From assembly GCA_002494215.1 (NCBI GenBank), contig DLBF01000085.1, positions 7,596 through 21,402 on the forward strand: a stretch of DNA of 13,807 nucleotides, read 5' to 3'. The notes beneath the pieces were generated by a model. It worked only from the letters and a program-made list of their open reading frames with translations, was not told where the DNA came from and searched no databases. Numbering within the stretch: the first letter of the stretch is position 1; each line of letters starts with the position of its first letter. Made by a program: the position numbers and the translations under genes. Positions 1 to 6,395 of the stretch are shown here, piece by piece. The stretch comes from Prevotellaceae bacterium UBA7028. GTDB lineage: Bacteria > Bacteroidota > Bacteroidia > Bacteroidales > Bacteroidaceae.

Positions 1-251
1 CCCGCCACATCTACATCGGTGGTCGTTACTTCGATCCTCGTTGGGAAGGCCGTATCCGTTACGAGAGCGGTCGATGGGGTTACCTCCGTGGTTCTGACTG
101 GTACTGGTACGACAGATACTACGAGCCCGACTACTACTTCGATCATCCCGTAGCACACTTCCACCATTGCCATGTTTCTCCTGCAGCCGCAGTAGCAGGT
201 GCCATAGGTGCAGTAGCCGTAGGTGCTCTCATCTCTGCTCTCTGCTATTAA
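1..251 (+). CDS. C-terminal part of a Tyr/Trp/Arg-rich hypothetical protein with a glycine-zipper-like tail (5' truncated)
   Basis: The reading frame is open from the first complete codon at position 3 to the TAA at 249-251, giving 82 visible residues; the N-terminus lies outside the window. The first ~50 residues are very rich in Tyr, Trp, Arg and Asp (for example WYWYDRYY). They are followed by a His-rich stretch (HFHHCH) and a small-residue hydrophobic tail of Ala, Gly and Val with GxxxG-like spacing (AGAIGAVAVGALISAL) ending in Cys-Tyr. That tail could be a membrane-inserting helix or glycine zipper. I do not recognise the family. Coding is supported by the regular codon pattern and by the strong terminator immediately after the stop. 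No function is assigned. Confidence 0.75.
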   Translation, partial: RHIYIGGRYFDPRWEGRIRYESGRWGYLRGSDWYWYDRYYEPDYYFDHPVAHFHHCHVSPAAAVAGAIGAVAVGALISALCY

Positions 252-275
252 ATAATAACAATCATACGCTTTTTT

Positions 276-309
276 CGGGAGCATCCTCAGGGGTGCTCCT
301 GTTTTTTTT
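276..309 (+). terminator. Rho-independent terminator
   Basis: An 11-bp stem (276-286 with 291-301, including two G-T pairs) closes on the tetraloop TCAG and is followed by eight T at 302-309. It lies 24 nt after the stop of the truncated gene and isolates it from the operon that starts at 475. Confidence 0.9.
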
Positions 310-399
310 GTATCATTACTTCCATTCAGCCTGAGCAAAATTCTCATACAAATTAACATACTTTAACAAGAAAAGCAAGAATGGAGTGTGTTTTTTACC

Positions 400-407
400 T
401 ATCTTTG
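400..407 (+). promoter_or_regulatory. Bacteroidota-type -7 box for the exported-protein operon
   Basis: TATCTTTG fits the TAnnTTTG consensus exactly. A clear TTTG -33 element is not visible. Transcription would begin around 413, leaving a leader of about 60 nt before the ATG at 475. This is the only convincing promoter upstream of the seven-gene run ending at 6130. Confidence 0.65.
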
Positions 408-474
408 CATTTACCATTAACTATGTAATTGAGAATCTAAACCAAACTAATTATAAACCTAATCGAAATTACCC

Positions 475-1299
475 ATGAAAAAATCTGTTATTCTGTTATC
501 GTTTTTCTCGATAACAATGTTGTTCTCTTGTAATAAACAGACACAGTATTCTGCCCCGTCTGCCGAGGAGGGCGCAGTGCAGGAAGTGCTTGAGCAACAG
601 GATGTTGACAAGATGGTGACGCTAATCAATGAGGTTTCTTCGTGCCTGGATTCTATTCAGATTCAGGAGAAGATGATCTTTGAGAATAAGGAGGGTGTTA
701 CCGATAATGAAAAAATCCTGATTCAGGTGCGTAGTCTGAAGGACCTGCTGGCACGTAAGCAGGCTCAGATAAATGCGCTGAACGGTAAGTTCTCTGACTC
801 GGAAAAGGAGTCGGCACAGAATCTGCAGAAGATGGTTGACTTCATTAACAATCAGTTGACGGAGAAAACGGAGAAGATGGGAATGCTGGAGGAAGCACTT
901 CAGAACAAAGATACCAAGATAGACGAGTTGCGCTATGGTATCACCCAGCTGAGAAAAGAGACTGAATACCTGAAGGAGCAGAACTACCAGCAGGACCGCC
1001 AGCTGAATGCCGTTTACTATGTGGTCGGCACGAAGAAGGAGCTGAAGAATATGGGACTACTGAAGAGCACTGCAAGCAAGAAGATTCTAACAGAGAATCT
1101 GGACAAGAGCAAGTTTAAACGTGCTGACAAGCGAGGCTTGAAGACTATCCCTCTGAACAAAAAGAAGGCAATCATCCTTACCAACAATCCTGCCAGCTCA
1201 TATACCATTACAACAGGTGCTGACGGTAAGAGTGTGCTGACAATCACGGATAAGGAAAAGTTCTGGGGGGCCTCTCCATATCTGATTATTCAGGAATGA
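475..1299 (+). CDS. Coiled-coil lipoprotein, Cbp1 (collagen-binding adhesin)-like
   Basis: 274-residue predicted lipoprotein. The N-terminus has a basic start, a hydrophobic core and a lipobox LFSC with the lipidated Cys at residue 19, so the mature protein should be lipid-anchored. Residues ~85-170 are a long heptad-like coiled coil rich in Lys, Glu, Gln and Leu. It is followed by a conserved-looking segment (NAVYYVVGTKKEL) and a compact C-terminal domain ending FWGASPYLIIQE. This architecture and the tail match my memory of the Bacteroides Cbp1 family, described as a collagen-binding glycoprotein; I could not test that. A D-S-I triplet at 59-61 fits the Bacteroidota O-glycosylation sequon D(S/T)(A/I/L/M/T/V). 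It is the first gene of the operon, 31 nt before the next. Adhesin function is inference; lipoprotein and coiled coil are seen. Confidence 0.85.
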   Translation: MKKSVILLSFFSITMLFSCNKQTQYSAPSAEEGAVQEVLEQQDVDKMVTLINEVSSCLDSIQIQEKMIFENKEGVTDNEKILIQVRSLKDLLARKQAQINALNGKFSDSEKESAQNLQKMVDFINNQLTEKTEKMGMLEEALQNKDTKIDELRYGITQLRKETEYLKEQNYQQDRQLNAVYYVVGTKKELKNMGLLKSTASKKILTENLDKSKFKRADKRGLKTIPLNKKKAIILTNNPASSYTITTGADGKSVLTITDKEKFWGASPYLIIQE

Positions 1300-1330
1300 T
1301 TATTTATTAACCCATTAAACATATACCATT

Positions 1331-2692
1331 ATGAAAAAAGCTTTATTATTATCAATTGCTGTGATGTGTCTGGGTACAACAGTTAAGGCACAGGAGGATT
1401 CGGACTCTAAGTATATCCGTAATTCGCTATATATGATGAAGTTGGACATGGTTCCGGATAATGCGGATTATGCCCATGCCTTTGAGGTGATGAACAACAC
1501 CTTTAACGAAATTGACTTTGCTAAGCGCTACGAGCGTTACAATGATTTCTCACTGGGCGAGCGTCATATCGACTGGGCTACCATCCCCACTGTTACCAAG
1601 GAAGAGATGGATGCCATTGGCAAGGAAACACAGAAGGATCTGATGATTAAGCAGCAGCTGCGGAACATGGGCGTAAAGGTTGACCCCATCTCTGAGCGCG
1701 AATATGCAGCACGTATCCTGAAATACTTCAACGAGAATAAGTTCGGTAACCAGCTGGTTGCTAAGTGGCATGTGGCAGCAGGAGCTGACACCAAGAATAT
1801 TGCAGCCTGGGACGATAAGCTTTCTGTTATCATGGATCTGGGTATGAAGGGTCTGAGCGAGGAGGCACGTGCCAATGCCAAGGCTTCAGAGAACCTGATT
1901 CAGATGTGTGGCAATTCAGAGAATAAACTGATAAGCACCACCTATGTGTGCGTGAATGACTATCGTCTGATTACTGCCAAGGAGAAGAGTGCTGTGCCCA
2001 TTGCAGTGGCAGAGATTACCTTGCAGTTCCTGCCCAGCATTGCTCAGTTGGCTGGTTCTGCTGCCGTATCAATTGCCAAGAAAGCAGCCGAGAAGACAAA
2101 GGGCTACTTCGTTAAGACAAATGCTTACCTCTTTAAGTTGGATTGGGATCAGACCAAGTTTGACTCCTTCTACAAAGACTTCTGGGGAGAGCCCGCTACG
2201 TTCCTGGAGAAGGCCGACTATCAGTTGAAGTACGTTGGCAAGTCCTCCAAGGCTGCTGGTGCAGGTATGACCATGGATGCCGAGAAGGTGGATGCACTGA
2301 CCGCTCGTGGTGCCCTGCGTGCAACGGATGCTGCCTTTGCAGCCCTGCAGCGCGACTACGAGGAGTTCCGTCCTATGTGCTCTCTGCATGTAATCGACGG
2401 CAAGCTGGGTGCTTACATTGGCAAGAAGGAAAGCATCAAGGGTGGTGACAAGTTCAATGTATTCATTCCTGAGGAGGATAAGGATGGTAATGTCACATGG
2501 AAGCAGGTTGGTAGTATCAAGGTTGATAAGAACGGTGTCTGGGATAATAGCGAAGGTGCCGGTGTAAAGATTGAAGGTGCTGCCGAGGATGGTGAGGAAG
2601 AGGAAGCAAACACTGCTCTTACATACACCGTATTCTCTGATAAGCCAAGCAAGAAGATTGGCGAGGGCTGTATGATTCGCCTGGCTAAGTAA
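1331..2692 (+). CDS. Exported protein of unknown function with possible FlgT-C-like C-terminal domain
   Basis: 453 residues, starting with a signal peptide cleaved by signal peptidase I after VKA (residue 20), leaving Gln21 at the mature N-terminus. The middle is mixed alpha/beta. It includes an Ala-rich hydrophobic stretch around residues 220-245, which looks more like a buried or amphipathic helix than a clear membrane span. The last ~105 residues are beta-rich (LGAYIGKKESIKGGDKFNVF, then VGSIKV and a closing GEGCMIRLAK). They recall the small barrel at the C-terminus of FlgT-like proteins, with an acidic insertion (DGEEEE) between strands; this is pattern-level inference. Family not recognised. 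It sits second in the exported-protein operon, 31 nt after the lipoprotein gene and 25 nt before the next gene. Confidence 0.85.
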   Translation: MKKALLLSIAVMCLGTTVKAQEDSDSKYIRNSLYMMKLDMVPDNADYAHAFEVMNNTFNEIDFAKRYERYNDFSLGERHIDWATIPTVTKEEMDAIGKETQKDLMIKQQLRNMGVKVDPISEREYAARILKYFNENKFGNQLVAKWHVAAGADTKNIAAWDDKLSVIMDLGMKGLSEEARANAKASENLIQMCGNSENKLISTTYVCVNDYRLITAKEKSAVPIAVAEITLQFLPSIAQLAGSAAVSIAKKAAEKTKGYFVKTNAYLFKLDWDQTKFDSFYKDFWGEPATFLEKADYQLKYVGKSSKAAGAGMTMDAEKVDALTARGALRATDAAFAALQRDYEEFRPMCSLHVIDGKLGAYIGKKESIKGGDKFNVFIPEEDKDGNVTWKQVGSIKVDKNGVWDNSEGAGVKIEGAAEDGEEEEANTALTYTVFSDKPSKKIGEGCMIRLAK

Positions 2693-2717
2693 ATAACCAT
2701 TAAAAACACATAGGAAT

Positions 2718-3230
2718 ATGAAAAAGTTTTTGTTCGCATGTATAATGCTACTAGCCTTCACAACAGTTGCCCATGCACAGAAGAAGGCTGTTGTAGGATA
2801 TAACTATGAGCTAAGCCTATCTAAGGAAAATGTTGCAGCCACCTCAGGCTTCAAGATCTTCAAGGTATGGAGCTATGGCAAGAAGAAGGAGCTGCTTACG
2901 CAGGACATCTGTATGCGTAATGCCATACACGGCTTACTCTTCAAGGGCTTGGCATCCAGTGATGTAGGTACTCAGGGAAATTTCCCCGCTCTCTGCCCCG
3001 AAGGCTATGACGCACATCAGGAGTACTTCGACGGATTCTTCGAGTCTGGAGACTACAGACAGTTCATCCAGCTTACCAGCAAAGGTGCTCAGCAGGCTGG
3101 CGATGTCATAAAGACTGCAAGCAAGGAGTGGAAGGTTGGCCTGCTGGTTCAGGTTAACGTGAATGCTCTGCGCAAGCGTCTGGAGCAGGATGGCATCATC
3201 CAGGGAGCCAGAGGAATTTTCTCACGCTAA
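2718..3230 (+). CDS. Small exported protein, paralogue of the gene at 5663
   Basis: 170 residues with a signal peptide ending AHA before Gln21. The mature domain pairs with the protein at 5663-6130 at several points: LLFKG (73-77) with VLFQG, YFDGFF (103-108) with YFDRFF, GDYRQF with GEYRNY, and a C-terminal LR..L..DGII in both. This copy differs by a nine-residue tail after DGII. The segment before LLFKG (a strand, then a helix with Ala and aromatic residues) loosely resembles the strand-helix start of LPP20/FlgT-N-like periplasmic domains; that is inference. No catalytic motif is visible. It is third in the operon. The duplication with two unrelated genes and a small gene in between suggests the two products partner or substitute for each other. 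Confidence 0.85.
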   Translation: MKKFLFACIMLLAFTTVAHAQKKAVVGYNYELSLSKENVAATSGFKIFKVWSYGKKKELLTQDICMRNAIHGLLFKGLASSDVGTQGNFPALCPEGYDAHQEYFDGFFESGDYRQFIQLTSKGAQQAGDVIKTASKEWKVGLLVQVNVNALRKRLEQDGIIQGARGIFSR

Positions 3231-3265
3231 GGAGTTACACATAAAACTAACAAACACTACAGAAG

Positions 3266-4219
3266 ATGAAAAAGACATATTTATTCAGTATATTGACTGC
3301 TTTCTTCATCAGTCTTACCGCTTATGCTCAGCAAGCTGCCATGCCTACCATCATTGTATTCCCCTCTGACGAGTGGATGAATGAACATGGCTACATGAAA
3401 ACAATCGATAACGATGGAGAGACAGAGTACATCCCCAGGTATAATGATGCCTTTGTACAGACGCGCGACATGGGTGCTGCCATTCAGGCGTTGCAGAAGG
3501 TTTTCGAGGAGCGTAAGTTTGAACATGAGGACTTGCAGAGCCTTCTGAAGGACATGAAGCGTGAGCGTGCCGAGGAACTGGCTAATGCTGCCGATGGTGA
3601 TGCTACAGAGAAGGGTGCTATGGATGACCTGATGCAGCAGGCCCGTCCTGACATCCGTGTTGACCTGGACTATGGTGTAACTGCCGTTGGCCCTAGAAAG
3701 AATATCAGCTACAAGATTAAGGCTGTTGATGCCTATACATCCGAGCAGTGCGCTTCGATAGAAGGAACTATCGAGATGACAATGGATCCCATAGACCTGG
3801 CTATCCGCAAGGCTGTGGCTGGTAACTGCGACGATTTCTGCCAGCAGATTATAGATTACTTCCTGGATCTGCGCGACAACGGCAGAAAGATTAACGTAAT
3901 CTTCCGTGCTGCCAAGGGTGCAGGCATCAATTTTATTAAGGATGAAATAGGTGACGAAGGTGACACCTATGACGAATTCCTGTATGACTGGGTCAAGAAA
4001 CATGCTGTGAAGAGTGCTTGCAAGAAAGGTCGTAAGACTGCAAACATGGTCGAGTTCAAGTCTGTTCGTATCCCATTCTTCAACGAAGAGGATGAGCCTA
4101 TCGAGGCAGAAGACTGGGCAAAGAAGGTAAGAAAAGCCTTTAAGGACGAAACTGGCATAAAGGTCAGCAAAGGACAGGGCAATACCCTTGGCCGTGTTAA
4201 TTTCATTGTAGGTGAGTAA
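3266..4219 (+). CDS. Exported DUF6175-like protein
   Basis: 317 residues. A signal peptide ends TAYA, with Gln22 first in the mature protein. The N-terminal strand PTIIVFPSDEW (27-37) is followed by a helical stretch rich in Glu, Lys and Arg (residues ~65-115). Next come a strand-rich part (DIRVDLDYGVTAVGP) and a C-terminal half with the motifs VEFKSVRIPFF and GLGR-like LGRVNF near the end. This order of motifs matches my recollection of DUF6175, a Bacteroidota family of exported proteins without assigned function; it was not checked against a profile. An AGAAG-like stretch 5 nt before the ATG may help initiation. It lies in the middle of the operon, 35 nt after the previous gene and 22 nt before the next. 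Confidence 0.85.
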   Translation: MKKTYLFSILTAFFISLTAYAQQAAMPTIIVFPSDEWMNEHGYMKTIDNDGETEYIPRYNDAFVQTRDMGAAIQALQKVFEERKFEHEDLQSLLKDMKRERAEELANAADGDATEKGAMDDLMQQARPDIRVDLDYGVTAVGPRKNISYKIKAVDAYTSEQCASIEGTIEMTMDPIDLAIRKAVAGNCDDFCQQIIDYFLDLRDNGRKINVIFRAAKGAGINFIKDEIGDEGDTYDEFLYDWVKKHAVKSACKKGRKTANMVEFKSVRIPFFNEEDEPIEAEDWAKKVRKAFKDETGIKVSKGQGNTLGRVNFIVGE

Positions 4220-4241
4220 TTTAACCTAAAAATCAAGAATC

Positions 4242-5177
4242 ATGAAAATCAAACATTTCCTTATAGGAGTATCTCTGTTGCTGGGCTCGGCAAGTACCTC
4301 GGCACAGATTATGCTTTCGCCTGTATTTGATTCTGCTATTGATGGCCTGAACGAGAATAATGTCTCTATCCTGGAGGGCAGACTACAGAGCCTGATTTCC
4401 TCTATGGGTATGGAGAGCGGTTATGGCGGACGTTTCGTACTGGCCTGCAAGGTAGCAGCATTGCAGCGCGAGGTTAGCAATTCCAAATTGATACAGCATC
4501 TGCAAGTGTCGTTTGCTGTGGGTGATAACGAGAGTAATATCTGCTTTGGCTCTACCACTACAGAATGTATCGGTATCGGTAATACTGAGGAACAGGCTAT
4601 GACCAGCGCTCTCAGGAATATCAAGGCCAGCAAGCAGTTGAAGGACTTGGTTGCATCCAGCAAGCAACGTATCATCGACTACTACAACAAGAATGGGGCT
4701 GCCATCCTGCAGCGAGCAAAGGCTCTGATAACAGCTCAGAAGTGGGAAGAGGCGCTGTGCGAGTTGTCTGCCATTCCTCAAGAGTGTGTATGTTACCGCG
4801 ATGCAGTGGCTATGATGGAGAGTACCTATGTTGCCCACATCAACCACGATGCTGCACAGGTACTGGCCGAGGCTCAGGCTGTATGGAGTGCCGATCCTAA
4901 TCCGGGTCCTGCTGCCGATCAGGCAATGGCCATCCTGGCGACTATTGATCCCAGCGCTAAATGCTATCCTCAGGCTCAGGCTCTGATGAAGAAGATAGAG
5001 AGTCGTGTTCAGAACGTTACAGATCAGCGTTACAAGGATGCCGTAACACTCGAGAAGGCTCGTATCAATACACAAGCCGCGTTGGAGAAGGCTCGCCTTC
5101 AAGCTTGTCGTGATGTGGCCAAGGCATATGCCCGCCGTACAGTGGTTGTTCGTAACTATTACCGTTCTTGGTGGTAA
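4242..5177 (+). CDS. Exported helical-repeat (TPR-like) protein of unknown function
   Basis: 311 residues with a signal peptide ending STSA before Gln22. The N-terminal ~120 residues look alpha/beta (strands around HLQVSFAVGDN and TTTECIGIGNTEEQA). From about residue 150 to the end the protein is almost entirely helical, with repeated Ala-rich pairs such as ILQRAKALITAQKWEEAL and the following helix, spaced like tetratricopeptide repeats. The tail is an Arg/Lys/Ala helix ending in YYRSWW. A D-S-A triplet at 30-32 fits the Bacteroidota O-glycosylation sequon. TPR-like repeats usually mediate protein contacts, so a scaffold role among the products of this operon is plausible but inferred. Only 9 nt separate its stop from the ATG chosen for the next gene, so translational coupling is likely. 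Confidence 0.82.
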   Translation: MKIKHFLIGVSLLLGSASTSAQIMLSPVFDSAIDGLNENNVSILEGRLQSLISSMGMESGYGGRFVLACKVAALQREVSNSKLIQHLQVSFAVGDNESNICFGSTTTECIGIGNTEEQAMTSALRNIKASKQLKDLVASSKQRIIDYYNKNGAAILQRAKALITAQKWEEALCELSAIPQECVCYRDAVAMMESTYVAHINHDAAQVLAEAQAVWSADPNPGPAADQAMAILATIDPSAKCYPQAQALMKKIESRVQNVTDQRYKDAVTLEKARINTQAALEKARLQACRDVAKAYARRTVVVRNYYRSWW

Positions 5178-5186
5178 TTGCCTGCC

Positions 5187-5639
5187 ATGCAAATGAATAG
5201 GTCATTAACTATAGTATTACTGTTATTATCCTGTGCATATAGCGTGTATGCACAGGATAGCTTCCAGAATCCGTACAAGTTCACGTACGAGATTGAATAC
5301 ACGTCGGAATACATGGATACCATAGCATCCTCTAATCTGGCCAGACTCGAAGTCAGATACGATGTAACGCAGAAGTCCCCGGTATGCAGCATCATGTATA
5401 ACGGAGAGCAGCGTTACCAAGGACGTATCCTTGATATTCAACTGGATAAAGACCATCAGACATTCGTACTCGAGAAGTATTTCATGAACAAGTACAATGC
5501 CTGTCTGCTGGTTGCCAGAGGGACGGGGGAGAACCGTGATGCCAAGATAGGGATGATCTATTATGCCAACCAGAAAGAAGATCCCGCATCAGAGAAAACA
5601 TGTTATTGTCTGATGCTGAAGGATGTGGATAAGAAATAG
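5187..5639 (+). CDS. Small exported protein of unknown function
   Basis: 150 residues from the ATG at 5187; a second ATG at 5193 is equally acceptable and gives 148. A TTG at 5178 in the same frame is less likely, because it directly abuts the preceding stop and adds nothing to the signal peptide. The hydrophobic core is followed by SVYA and then Gln, a good signal peptidase I site. An earlier LLSC inside the core could instead be read as a lipobox, so anchoring is uncertain. The mature part is strand-rich (FTYEIEYTSEYMDTIAS, SPVCSIMYNGEQ, FVLEKYFMNKYNACLLVARG). A D-T-I triplet fits the O-glycosylation sequon. Family not recognised. Its place between the helical-repeat gene and the paralogue at 5663 makes it part of the same exported module. 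Confidence 0.75.
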   Translation: MQMNRSLTIVLLLLSCAYSVYAQDSFQNPYKFTYEIEYTSEYMDTIASSNLARLEVRYDVTQKSPVCSIMYNGEQRYQGRILDIQLDKDHQTFVLEKYFMNKYNACLLVARGTGENRDAKIGMIYYANQKEDPASEKTCYCLMLKDVDKK

Positions 5640-5662
5640 AATCATTAAATCAATCAGAAGAT

Positions 5663-6130
5663 ATGAAAAAGCTTTTTCTTTTAATGCTGACCTTTATTGC
5701 TGTTTCCGGTACAGCCAAGGCGCAGGACAAGGTTCTGTACAAGGAGACCGTGAGGTGCCTGAACGTTGAGCAGGACGGTTCGGAGACATTGCGCATTACA
5801 GGCTTTGGCCGCAACCGCAGGGATGCCAAGGAGCAGGCAATGAAAAACTCTGTATATGTGGTACTCTTCCAGGGTGTTAAGGATGGCAATAAGGGTTGTA
5901 ACATGCGTCCTCTGATAGAGGAGACAGGTGCAAGAGAGAAGTACGAGGGATACTTTGACCGTTTCTTTGCTGACGACGGCGAATATCGTAATTATGTCTC
6001 TCTGAAGGACACCAGATGGGGTTCTAAGAACAAGAGTAAGAACAAGATTGGTGCTGCTTACGAGATGACAGTACGTGTACTACGTTCTCAGCTGAAGACT
6101 CGCTTGCAGAATGACGGTATCATCCGTTAA
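5663..6130 (+). CDS. Small exported protein, paralogue of the gene at 2718
   Basis: 155 residues with a signal peptide ending AKA before Gln21. Residues 42-71 read as a strand, a glycine turn and a helix (LRITGFGRNRRDAKEQAM, then VYVVLFQG). That is the layout of LPP20/FlgT-N-type periplasmic domains (strand, G-x-G, Ala-rich helix); the fold call is inference. From VLFQG to DGII it aligns with the protein at 2718-3230: YFDRFF (97-102), GEYRNY, and LRSQLKTRLQNDGII at the C-terminus. The protein stops one residue after DGII, whereas the paralogue continues for nine more. It is the last gene of the operon, 23 nt after the previous stop; only a weak 4-bp hairpin plus TTTT follows, then a MITE-like element. 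Confidence 0.85.
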   Translation: MKKLFLLMLTFIAVSGTAKAQDKVLYKETVRCLNVEQDGSETLRITGFGRNRRDAKEQAMKNSVYVVLFQGVKDGNKGCNMRPLIEETGAREKYEGYFDRFFADDGEYRNYVSLKDTRWGSKNKSKNKIGAAYEMTVRVLRSQLKTRLQNDGIIR

Positions 6131-6161
6131 TAGGCGTTAGCCTTTTCATTCATACGATAGA

Positions 6162-6298
6162 GGCTGTGTCATAATAAAGAGACTGCGTGGAAAGTATTTG
6201 TCCGTCACGTGCGAACTTTTTGTCCGTCACGTGCGGACTCGGAGTCCGTCCCGTGCGAACGATACTTACCTAAGGTGTATCTTTATTATAGCACAGCC
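6162..6298. mobile_element. MITE-like element with 19-bp imperfect terminal inverted repeats
   Basis: The left arm ggctgtgtcataataaaga (6162-6180) and the reverse complement of the right arm (6280-6298) match at 17 of 19 positions. A second short pair lies inside (aagtat near 6192-6197 with atactt at 6262-6267). No ORF lies between, and the interior is three 22-bp tandem units. Ends beginning GGCTGTGTCA are reminiscent of insertion-sequence ends in Bacteroidota, which is my recollection rather than a search result. I see no clear target-site duplication. It separates the exported-protein operon from the ABC transporter gene and could act as a large RNA hairpin in a read-through transcript. 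Confidence 0.55.
6200..6260. repeat. Three 22-bp tandem units with a 17-bp core
   Basis: The core gtccgtcacgtgcgaac occurs at 6200-6216, as gtccgtcacgtgcggac at 6222-6238, and as gtccgtcccgtgcgaac at 6244-6260, giving an exact 22-bp period. The first two carry CACGTG. The junction between units two and three makes a perfect 6-bp hairpin (cggact, loop cgg, agtccg). The linkers are ttttt and tcgga. The block sits in the centre of the inverted-repeat element. Confidence 0.85.
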
Positions 6299-6362
6299 CC
6301 TTCTTGCATTAGGATAGGGATTTAAAAAATGTTTATTCTTTCGTTTATCCCTCTTTTTTTCG

Positions 6363-6370
6363 TACCTTCG
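6363..6370 (+). promoter_or_regulatory. Putative -7 box for the ABC transporter gene
   Basis: TACCTTCG differs from TAnnTTTG at one base and lies 25 nt before the ATG at 6396. A TTTC at 6339-6342 is a near match to the -33 TTTG at 20-nt spacing. Confidence 0.5.
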
Positions 6371-6395
6371 CATTCTGAAAGAAAAGGTAAATAGT

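Noticed and set aside
2069..2761. 230-residue minus-strand open frame antisense to the gene at 1331
   Set aside because: It covers a well-supported signal-peptide gene on the plus strand, has no promoter or family motif, and its composition (Leu/Cys/Ile/His-rich) is typical of an antisense shadow.
3281..4003. 240-residue minus-strand open frame
   Set aside because: It lies entirely within the DUF6175-like gene; no motif, no promoter and no neighbouring minus-strand gene.
5178..5186. TTG start for the small exported protein
   Set aside because: It begins immediately after the previous stop and adds residues that do not improve the signal peptide; ATG at 5187 or 5193 is a better start.
4383..5192. 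269-residue minus-strand open frame
   Set aside because: It mirrors the helical-repeat gene in the opposite strand and has the Leu/Cys/Ser-rich composition of a shadow.
6132..6146. Terminator after the exported-protein operon
   Set aside because: The hairpin has only a 4-bp stem (aggc/gcct) with a gtta loop and four T; too weak to call.
6200..6260. Possible CRISPR array
   Set aside because: Only three units with a 17-bp core and 5-bp linkers; there is no room for spacers and no cas gene in the window. It is a tandem repeat.
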